Shown in pieces: positions 57,253 to 64,000 of a stretch of 64,000 nucleotides of DNA. The first letter of the stretch is position 1. Each line of letters opens with the position of its first letter. The notes beneath the pieces were generated by a model, which worked only from the letters and a program-made list of their open reading frames with translations, did no database searches and was not told the DNA's origin. Position numbers and translations under genes: made by a program. This stretch comes from an uncultured Pelagibacteraceae bacterium (GTDB lineage: Bacteria > Pseudomonadota > Alphaproteobacteria > Pelagibacterales > Pelagibacteraceae). The DNA is taken from the NCBI GenBank assembly GCA_902560565.1, contig CACEMG010000001.1:1-64000 (forward strand). The letters run 5' to 3'.

Positions 57253-59172
57253 TTAATTGAGGGATGCTTGATTTAGAGCAGTGTACTTTTTGATAAAATC
57301 TTTAAGCTTCATATTTTCTTGTTTTTTATTATCCAATTCTCTAATAGTTACACTATCACTGTCAACTTCTTTTTTACCACAAATTAGTAAAACTGGTACT
57401 TTAGATAGTGAATGTTCTCTTATTTTGTAATTCAAATTGTGATTTTTTAAATCAACTTCACAATTTAATCCAATATTTCTAAGTTTATCAGCTACTTGTG
57501 TAGCATATTTATCAAATTCATCTGAGACAGGGATGACAACTATTTGAAGTGGACTAATCCAAAATGGAAGCTTGCCTGCGTAGTTTTCAATGAGAATTCC
57601 AATAAATCTTTCTAATGATCCAAATAGAGCTCTATGAAGCATTACTGGTACTTTTTTTGATCCATCTTTATCAACAAATGTTGCACCTAATCTTTCAGGA
57701 AGATTTAAATCTACTTGCAGGGTTCCACATTGCCAATCTCGTCCTATTGCATCTCTTAAAACAAATTCAATTTTCGGTCCATAAAATGCACCTTCACCTT
57801 TATTAATGGTATATTCTAATTTTGTTGCTTTCACTGCTTCTAATAATGCAGCTTCAGATTTATCCCAAACTTTATCGTCTCCAACTCTTATCTCAGGTCG
57901 GTCAGAATATTTTAATATTACATTTTTAAAGCCTAAATCTTTATAAATATCTAATATTAAATTTGTTACGCTTAAGGACTCTTCTGTAATTTGTTCCTCT
58001 GTACAAAAAATATGAGCATCATCTTGGGTAAATGCTCTTACTCTCATAAGACCATGTAAAGCTCCTGAAGGTTCATATCTGTGGACTTTTCCAAATTCAG
58101 ACATTTTTAAGGGTAAATCTCTATAACTTTTTAGTCCCTGATTAAAAACTTGTACACATCCTGGACAATTCATTGGTTTAATTGCAAATACTTTTTCATC
58201 AGGAGTGGTAGATGTATACATGTGTTCTCCAAATTTATCCCAATGACCAGATTTTTCCCAAAGAGACCTGTCTAGAATTTCTGGTGTATTTATCTCTTTA
58301 TAACCCGCTTTTTTTTGCCTATCTCTCATGTAATCAACAAGTTTTTGAAAAAGACTCCATCCTTTTTCATGCCAGAAAACTGACCCTGGACTTTCTTCTC
58401 TAAAATGAAACAGATCCATTTCTTTTCCAAGCTTTCTATGATCTCTTTTTTCAGCCTCTTCTATTCTTTTTAAATAAGTATCTAAATCTTTTTGATTAGC
58501 CCAACCAGTACCATAAATCCTTTGAAGCATTTCATTTTTCGAGTCTCCACGCCAATATGCTCCTGAGACTTTTGTTAATTTAAAAGCTTTGCCAATTTTT
58601 CCTGAAGATTCCAAATGAGGACCTCTACACAAATCATGCCAAGTTTCACCATGATGATAAATTGAAAGTTCTTCATTTTTTGGAATGCTCTCAATTATTT
58701 CGGCTTTATACTTTTCACCAATCTTTTTAAAATGGTTTATAGCCTTTTCTCTCTCCCAAACTTCTCTTTTTGTTTTGACGTCTTTATCGACAATCTCTGA
58801 CATTCTTTTTTCAATTTTATTCAGATCTTCATTTGTAAAAGGCTCCTTTCTTGCAAAATCATAATAAAAACCATTTTCGATAACTGGACCTATGGTGACC
58901 TGTGTTCCCGGATATAATTCCTGAACTGCCATAGCCATTATGTGAGCAGCATCATGTCTAATAACTTCTAATCCTTCTGGATCTTTAGCAGTAAAAATTT
59001 TTACAGAACTATCTTCTTTAATTATATGATATAAATCTTTAAGTTCTCCATTTACACTCATAATTAAAGCTTGCTTTGCTAAGGATTTGCTAATTTTTTC
59101 AGCAACTTCTGAGCCAGTTACGGGTTTTTCAAACTTAATTATCTTTCCATCAGGGAGTGTAATATTTGTCAT
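57253..59172 (-). CDS. thrS: Threonyl-tRNA synthetase
   Basis: A 639-aa class II synthetase. TGS domain at the N terminus (ITLPDGKIIKF), editing domain with HDAAHIMAMAVQELYP, catalytic domain with MRVRAFTQDDAHIFC and MNCPGCVQVFN (zinc Cys), and an anticodon-binding end. It overlaps the upstream glycosyltransferase by 4 nt and touches infC. Confidence 0.96.
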   Translation of the reverse strand: MTNITLPDGKIIKFEKPVTGSEVAEKISKSLAKQALIMSVNGELKDLYHIIKEDSSVKIFTAKDPEGLEVIRHDAAHIMAMAVQELYPGTQVTIGPVIENGFYYDFARKEPFTNEDLNKIEKRMSEIVDKDVKTKREVWEREKAINHFKKIGEKYKAEIIESIPKNEELSIYHHGETWHDLCRGPHLESSGKIGKAFKLTKVSGAYWRGDSKNEMLQRIYGTGWANQKDLDTYLKRIEEAEKRDHRKLGKEMDLFHFREESPGSVFWHEKGWSLFQKLVDYMRDRQKKAGYKEINTPEILDRSLWEKSGHWDKFGEHMYTSTTPDEKVFAIKPMNCPGCVQVFNQGLKSYRDLPLKMSEFGKVHRYEPSGALHGLMRVRAFTQDDAHIFCTEEQITEESLSVTNLILDIYKDLGFKNVILKYSDRPEIRVGDDKVWDKSEAALLEAVKATKLEYTINKGEGAFYGPKIEFVLRDAIGRDWQCGTLQVDLNLPERLGATFVDKDGSKKVPVMLHRALFGSLERFIGILIENYAGKLPFWISPLQIVVIPVSDEFDKYATQVADKLRNIGLNCEVDLKNHNLNYKIREHSLSKVPVLLICGKKEVDSDSVTIRELDNKKQENMKLKDFIKKYTALNQASLN

Positions 59173-60326
59173 TGGTTAAATAATTTTTTGTATTCTGAAT
59201 AAGTGTTTAGACACATTTTTTCAATATTAAATCTATTTATAACATTCTTTCTACCTTCTTTACCCATTAATTCCAGGGTTAAAGTATCAAGATTTATAAC
59301 CTCGTCAATTTTTTTTGATAAAGAATCTGCATTACCACTTTCAAATAAAATACCACTTTTATTATCAATTATAGTTTCATTTGAGCCGCCAATGTTACTA
59401 GCAATGATAGGTTTTCTCATTGATTGCGCCTCTACCGAAACTCTACCAAAAGCTTCTGGCTCAATTGAGGACGAAACTATAATATCTGATAACATATAAG
59501 CGGCCGGCATATATTCACATTTCTCAATGAACCTAAAATTATTTGTTAAATCGTATTGTTCAACTAATCTTTCAAGTTTTTTTTTATAAACAGTTCTTCC
59601 TTGATCACTGCCTAAAACTACAGCTACGAAGTCTACATCGGAATTTAATTTTTTGAATTTGTTAATTGCCTCAATAAATAATTCTTGTCCTTTCCATGAT
59701 GTTAGTCTGCCTGGTAAAAGAATTACTTTACTATTTTCTTCTATTTGCCAAAGAGTTTTTAATTTACTAACACTATTTTTCTTTAAGTTATCTGGATCAA
59801 AATATTCTGTATTTATACCTCTGAAGATGACTAGAAATTTTTTTTTTGGATTTAAATATTTTGGATAATTATCGTTTATATGTGAAAAAATAAAATTTGA
59901 TCCAGCAATTAATAAATCTGACTTTACCATTACAGAATTATAAAATTTTTTAATATTTGAGCTAAAGTTGTAAGTTCCATGAAAAGTTGTAACGAATTTT
60001 CTGAAAGTGAGCTTTGTTGCAATTAGACAAGACCAGGCAGGCGACCTACTTCTTGCATGAACAATATTGATATTGAGAAATAAAATTATGAAAGCTAGAC
60101 AAATACTGTTTAATAATATTAGAAGTGGATTTTTTGAGTGTATAGGTAACTTTATTATCTTCACTTTTTTTTTATCCACGTACTTTAAAAGTTCTCCACC
60201 ACTTGTAGCTATATAAGACTTACAATTTTGTTCATGAAGGTAGTGTGCTAAGTCGTAACATCCAGTTTCAGCACCACCATAGCCCAATTTTGGTATAACT
60301 TGTAAAACTTTTATTTTAGATGACAT
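59169..60326 (-). CDS. Family 4 glycosyltransferase
   Basis: GT-B fold enzyme of 385 aa, glycosyltransferase family 4. The N-terminal domain has VIPKLGYGGAETGCYDLAHYL; the C-terminal donor domain has LLPGRLTSWKGQELFIEA and SSSIEPEAFGRVSVEAQSMRKPIIAS, the family E-x7-E pattern. It would transfer a hexose to a lipid- or polysaccharide-linked acceptor. It ends in an overlap with thrS, unusual for a sugar enzyme beside translation genes. Confidence 0.88.
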   Translation of the reverse strand: MSSKIKVLQVIPKLGYGGAETGCYDLAHYLHEQNCKSYIATSGGELLKYVDKKKVKIIKLPIHSKNPLLILLNSICLAFIILFLNINIVHARSRSPAWSCLIATKLTFRKFVTTFHGTYNFSSNIKKFYNSVMVKSDLLIAGSNFIFSHINDNYPKYLNPKKKFLVIFRGINTEYFDPDNLKKNSVSKLKTLWQIEENSKVILLPGRLTSWKGQELFIEAINKFKKLNSDVDFVAVVLGSDQGRTVYKKKLERLVEQYDLTNNFRFIEKCEYMPAAYMLSDIIVSSSIEPEAFGRVSVEAQSMRKPIIASNIGGSNETIIDNKSGILFESGNADSLSKKIDEVINLDTLTLELMGKEGRKNVINRFNIEKMCLNTYSEYKKLFNQ

Positions 60327-60368
60327 TCTCTAATGTTATATATTAAGAAATTACTCTAATAAACTTTT

Positions 60369-61133
60369 ATGACAAAATTTAAATACCTTAAAATAAAGAA
60401 TAATCAAAAAATAAGATATTTAAGTAATAACTATACAAAAAACCTTTATGTTGTTTTTCTGCATGGATTTATGTCTGATGTTGAGGGAGAGAAACCTAAA
60501 ACTTTTTTAAGTTTCTGCAAAGAGAATAAAATTGGATTTTTAGCAGTTGAATATTCTGGGCATGGAAAATCGTCAGGTGAGTTTACGAAAGGAAATATTA
60601 GCAAATGGACTAGTGATACTAAGTTGGCTATCAAAAAATTAGTCAAAAAAAACGATTTTATATTAATCGGTTCTAGTATGGGTTCTTGGATATCTACAAA
60701 CCAATTTAAATTTTTTTCAAAACAAATAAAAGGATTTATTGGTATTGGTTCCGCGCCTGAGTTTTTAGAAAAAGTCATGTGGAAAAAATTTTCTAAGAAA
60801 ATGAAAAGAGAGACCATCAAAAATGGGGTTTATCATTTAAAACACGGCGAATATGAGTATCCTATTACTTTTCAACTCATAAAGGATGGAAGGAAAAACA
60901 AGGTATTGCATAAAAGAATAGATTTAAAAATACCGGTTACATTATTTCATGGTAAAAAAGATGATACGGTTCCAGTAGTTTATTCACGAAAACTCCTTAA
61001 AATTTTTAAGTTTGCACAAAAAAAAATAATTGTAATAAAAAATGGCGATCATAGCCTATTTAAAAAGCAGTTTAAGTTAAAAATTTTAAAAGAGTTAAAA
61101 ATAATTATTAATAATTACAAAGATTCTAATTAA
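60369..61133 (+). CDS. Alpha/beta hydrolase
   Basis: A 254-aa alpha/beta hydrolase with VVFLHGFMSDVEGEKPKTFL, the nucleophile elbow GSSMGSWIS, the acidic residue in FHGKKDDTVPVVYS and the catalytic His in NGDHSLF. This makes a complete Ser-Asp-His triad. It resembles the ABHD10-type acyl hydrolases. It converges with the SDR gene with an 8-nt overlap. Substrate is unknown. Confidence 0.85.
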   Translation: MTKFKYLKIKNNQKIRYLSNNYTKNLYVVFLHGFMSDVEGEKPKTFLSFCKENKIGFLAVEYSGHGKSSGEFTKGNISKWTSDTKLAIKKLVKKNDFILIGSSMGSWISTNQFKFFSKQIKGFIGIGSAPEFLEKVMWKKFSKKMKRETIKNGVYHLKHGEYEYPITFQLIKDGRKNKVLHKRIDLKIPVTLFHGKKDDTVPVVYSRKLLKIFKFAQKKIIVIKNGDHSLFKKQFKLKILKELKIIINNYKDSN

Positions 61134-62004
61134 GTAATTTTTTATTAATATAGTTTAAACCTTCAATATATGTAGGATATTTAAAGTTATACCTAAAAAA
61201 TTCTTTTGCTTTTTTGTTGCTTACCTTTTTGGAGTCATTGTAGAAAGCTTTTAACATTTCGCTTTCAATTTGATCTAGCTTTATTTCTTTGGGCTCAGGT
61301 AAATTCAGAATTTTAGCGCCATATTGCATCACATCTTCAGAAGATGCGGGCTTATCATCTGAGACATTGTAAACTTCACCTTTTTTAAATTTATTAAGTG
61401 ATATAAATAATATGTTTGCAATATCTTCCACATGTACTCTTGAAAAAAATTGATTTTTTTTTCTTATGATACTTGCGTTACCAGATTTTATTCTCTCTAA
61501 CACATTATTTATATTTGAGTAGATTCCTGACAATCTAAAAATTTGAATCGGTATTTTATGTTCTTCATACATTTTAAGCCAACCATTCTCTACTGCTAAT
61601 CTTTCAATGCCGCTTTTCGATTTTGGTAAAGTTTTGCTTTTTTCATCTACCCACTCTCCCTTGTGATCTCCATAAACACTTGTTGCAGATAAATATGTTA
61701 TCCACTTAATATTTTGATTGAGAAGTTCTTTTGAAAAATACTTCAAAACTAAATCTATTTTATCTTTTGGAGGTATAGATATAAGTATGTGGTCAGAATT
61801 ATTTAATTTATTTTGAATATTTTTATCTATTTTTTCGTTGTTAAATTCAAAATTTGAAACTTTTTGACCTAAGAATTCGATTTCACCACTTGCTTGTCTT
61901 GTAGTTATTGAGATATTTAATTTGTACTCCTCTGAAAGAAGTTTTTTAATAAATTCTTTAGCAACTTGTCCAAAGCCAAAAAAAAAAATATTGAGTTCTT
62001 TCAA
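61126..62004 (-). CDS. NAD(P)-binding SDR-like (YeeZ-type) protein
   Basis: A 292-aa Rossmann protein. The N-terminal nucleotide loop is FFFGFGQVAKEFIKKL, followed by ISIPPKDK, LSATSVYGDHKGEWVDE and a YNVSDDKPASSEDV segment. The catalytic Tyr-x3-Lys of epimerases is not evident; the region is KSKSGIERLAVE. It is thus an atypical SDR, similar to E. coli YeeZ, of unknown reaction. It lies 1 base after gltB. Confidence 0.75.
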   Translation of the reverse strand: MKELNIFFFGFGQVAKEFIKKLLSEEYKLNISITTRQASGEIEFLGQKVSNFEFNNEKIDKNIQNKLNNSDHILISIPPKDKIDLVLKYFSKELLNQNIKWITYLSATSVYGDHKGEWVDEKSKTLPKSKSGIERLAVENGWLKMYEEHKIPIQIFRLSGIYSNINNVLERIKSGNASIIRKKNQFFSRVHVEDIANILFISLNKFKKGEVYNVSDDKPASSEDVMQYGAKILNLPEPKEIKLDQIESEMLKAFYNDSKKVSNKKAKEFFRYNFKYPTYIEGLNYINKKLLN

Positions 62005-62005
62005 T

Positions 62006-64000
62006 TTAACTTACTTCTTTTACCATTGATTTTGTAGAGATAGGATTTTCTAGTTTATCCAACATTTCTTTAGGACAAACTTGTAGAAAATTATTTAATT
62101 CATTTTCGAAATTATTCAAAATATTTTTAGAAATTTCAGATCCAGTATATTTGACATGTTCTTTTATTAGGGATTTTAGATAATCTTTCCAGTAATCCGT
62201 TTCTGGAATTTGCCATACTACTGTTTCTGAATTAACTTTTTTGCTAAATAATTTATTTTTATCATAAACAAAACCCATTCCTCCTGTCATCCCTGCAGCA
62301 AAGTTATCACCGACGTCACCTAAAATTACAACAGTTCCACCGGTCATATACTCACAACCATTTGAGTCACATCCTTCAATTACAGAAATGGCTCCAGAGT
62401 TTCTAACTGCAAACCTTTCTCCTGCCTTACCGGAAGCATATAGTCTACCAGAAGTAGCTCCATATAATACTGTATTTCCTATAATAGTATTTTCAGGAGA
62501 ATTTAAGTTACTTTCTTCAGAGAGTTTAATTGAAACTATTGCTCCTGATAGACCCTTGCCAACATAATCATTCGCATCACCTTTCAAATTTAAAGATAGA
62601 CCTTTTCCTCCAAATGCACCAAAAGATTGCCCGGCTGATCCAACAAAATTTAGATTTAAAAAATTATCCTCTAACTTTTCATAACCAAATTTTTTATATA
62701 AATTATGTGAAATTCTTGTACCCACAGCCCTATGGGTATTTTTGATTTCAAATACTTCATCTATTTTCTCATTATTGTCGATTTTTTTTTCAATTGCCGG
62801 CCATATTTCTTGATCAAGAGTATCAGGAACAAAATTTATTGATTGGTTCTCACAATAACGTTTATTTTTTCCACTATCTGCTTGAACAAATAAAGGATTT
62901 AAATCTAAATCGTCCAAATTTGGTGAGCCTTTACTTACTTGTCTCAATAAGTCAGTCCTTCCAATTATTTCATTAATCGATTTAAAGCCTAATTCGGCTA
63001 ATATCTCTCGAACTTCGTTAGCTATAAAAGTAAACAAATTTACTACCTTGTCAGGCGTGCCACTAAATTTTTCTCTTAATTTATCATCCTGAGTACAAAC
63101 ACCTACCGGACAAGTGTTAGAATGACATTGACGTACCATAATACAGCCCATTGCTACCAACGCAGTAGTTGCTACGCCATATTCCTCGGCTCCCATCATG
63201 GCTGCAATTACAACATCTCTTCCAGTTTTAATTCCACCATCAGTTCTAAGTGTTACAGAGTCTCTCAAATTATTAAGTGTTAAAACTTGATTAGCTTCAG
63301 TTAATCCCATTTCCCATGGTATTCCAACGTATTTAACACTTGTTTGTGGAGATGCACCAGTACCTCCATTGTGACCAGAAATTAAAATAATATCAGCTTT
63401 TGCTTTTGCTACACCAGCAGCGATTGTTCCTATTCCTGATGAGGCTACGAGTTTTACTCCAACTCTTGCTTTAGGATTAATTTGTTTTAAATCATAAATT
63501 AATTGTGCAAGATCTTCTATTGAATAAATATCATGGTGTGGTGGGGGAGAAATCAAGGTCACACCTGGAGTCGAATGTCTTAATTTAGCGATTTCCTCTG
63601 AAACTTTGAACCCTGGTAATTGACCACCTTCTCCAGGTTTAGCGCCCTGTGCAATTTTGATCTCAATTTCGTTACAATTGTTCAAGTAATTTATTGTTAC
63701 ACCAAATCTTGCAGAGGCTATTTGTTTAACTCTTGAGTTTGCGCTGTCTCCATTATCCATTTTTTTAAACCTTACTTCATCTTCACCACCCTCACCACTA
63801 CATGAAGCACCTTTAATACGATTCATTCCTATTGCTAACGTTTCATGCGCTTCTTTAGACAAGGCTCCATGAGACATGCTTCCACTTCCAAATCTTTTAA
63901 GTATGTTTTCTACTGGTTCAACTTCTGAAATATCTATTGGTTTGTTTAAGTATCTTTGTCTAAAATCAATAAGATCTCTTAGATTTATTGGTGGCAAATT
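62006..64000 (-). CDS. gltB: Glutamate synthase large subunit, 3' part (5' cut by window edge)
   Basis: The open frame continues past the window end (the track's first Met is an internal TTG). It covers the C-terminal half of the alpha chain: SGSMSHGALSKEAHETLAIGMNRI with the synthase start, the FMN/2-oxoglutarate site LVASSGIGTIAAGVAKAKAD and GGTGASP, the 3Fe-4S cluster cysteines in CIMVRQCHSNTC, and the GXG beta-helix end. It makes glutamate from glutamine and 2-oxoglutarate. gltD is not adjacent downstream. Confidence 0.95.
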   Translation of the reverse strand, partial: NLPPINLRDLIDFRQRYLNKPIDISEVEPVENILKRFGSGSMSHGALSKEAHETLAIGMNRIKGASCSGEGGEDEVRFKKMDNGDSANSRVKQIASARFGVTINYLNNCNEIEIKIAQGAKPGEGGQLPGFKVSEEIAKLRHSTPGVTLISPPPHHDIYSIEDLAQLIYDLKQINPKARVGVKLVASSGIGTIAAGVAKAKADIILISGHNGGTGASPQTSVKYVGIPWEMGLTEANQVLTLNNLRDSVTLRTDGGIKTGRDVVIAAMMGAEEYGVATTALVAMGCIMVRQCHSNTCPVGVCTQDDKLREKFSGTPDKVVNLFTFIANEVREILAELGFKSINEIIGRTDLLRQVSKGSPNLDDLDLNPLFVQADSGKNKRYCENQSINFVPDTLDQEIWPAIEKKIDNNEKIDEVFEIKNTHRAVGTRISHNLYKKFGYEKLEDNFLNLNFVGSAGQSFGAFGGKGLSLNLKGDANDYVGKGLSGAIVSIKLSEESNLNSPENTIIGNTVLYGATSGRLYASGKAGERFAVRNSGAISVIEGCDSNGCEYMTGGTVVILGDVGDNFAAGMTGGMGFVYDKNKLFSKKVNSETVVWQIPETDYWKDYLKSLIKEHVKYTGSEISKNILNNFENELNNFLQVCPKEMLDKLENPISTKSMVKEVS

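Noticed and set aside
57240-57260. AUU start for infC
   Set aside because: No in-frame ATT with suitable spacing is present; GTG abutting the thrS stop is the only reasonable start.

Overview
The window is a very AT-rich, densely packed bacterial chromosome segment with short spacers and many 1-4 nt start/stop overlaps. The conserved gene orders (trpB-trpA-accD-folC-trxA; hisG-hisZ-hisS; infA/hisD/DUF2948/murA/dcd; rpmH-rnpA-yidD-yidC-argB-HAD-dapD-dapE-truA-fmt-def; aroK-aroB / bolA / DnaJ-cobS-cobT / regB / gyrB; thrS-infC-rpmI-rplT-pheS-pheT-lepA; gltB) are alphaproteobacterial. Together with the small intergenic spaces and base composition they point to a streamlined marine Pelagibacterales (SAR11)-like organism. 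This assignment is an inference from gene order and composition; no rRNA gene is present.

Layout. 1-4.5 kb: a trpB-trpA-accD-folC operon facing trxA. All four operon proteins have changes at diagnostic functional motifs while their reading frames are intact. 4.6-16.5 kb: an accessory block rich in DNA-processing proteins (PD-(D/E)XK nuclease, TM0106-type nuclease-helicase, RmuC, a GHKL-like ATPase fused to an HExxH peptidase, a WGR protein, an ExoI/SbcB-like exonuclease and several unrecognised proteins), with a divergent promoter region near 13.1 kb. 16.5-24.6 kb: his genes, cspA, tRNA-Phe, infA, hisD, murA, dcd. 24.7-32.5 kb: tRNA-Thr, a VTT membrane protein, then rpmH through dapE, followed by an HDAC-family deacetylase gene and a SET-domain gene. 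33-45.6 kb: truA, fmt, def, two envelope/unknown proteins, aroKB, bolA, DnaJ-cobS-cobT, a RegB-like kinase and gyrB. 45.8-50.8 kb: a surface-polysaccharide gene group around tRNA-Ser. 50.8-59.2 kb: the translation cluster lepA to thrS. 59.2-64 kb: a glycosyltransferase, a hydrolase, an SDR protein and the 3' part of gltB.

Most striking observation: the HDAC-family deacetylase gene is interrupted by exactly 44 nt, placed inside its most conserved motif (RPPG / HHAEKNKAMGF). The insert begins with a perfect-ended GC-rich hairpin immediately after a Gly codon (GGG), carries a stop codon two codons later, contains a strong GGGAGG sequence, and ends with another Gly codon (GGA) after which the protein sequence resumes with no residue lost. 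This resembles the layout of the translational bypass in phage T4 gene 60, although insertion of a small palindromic element is the main alternative. Second is the divergent trp-accD-folC operon. Third is the 27-bp identical coding block shared by two neighbouring genes in the accessory block, plus the ATPase-metallopeptidase fusion there.

Limits: all calls come from reading the sequence and family knowledge; no database search, folding or alignment program was run.
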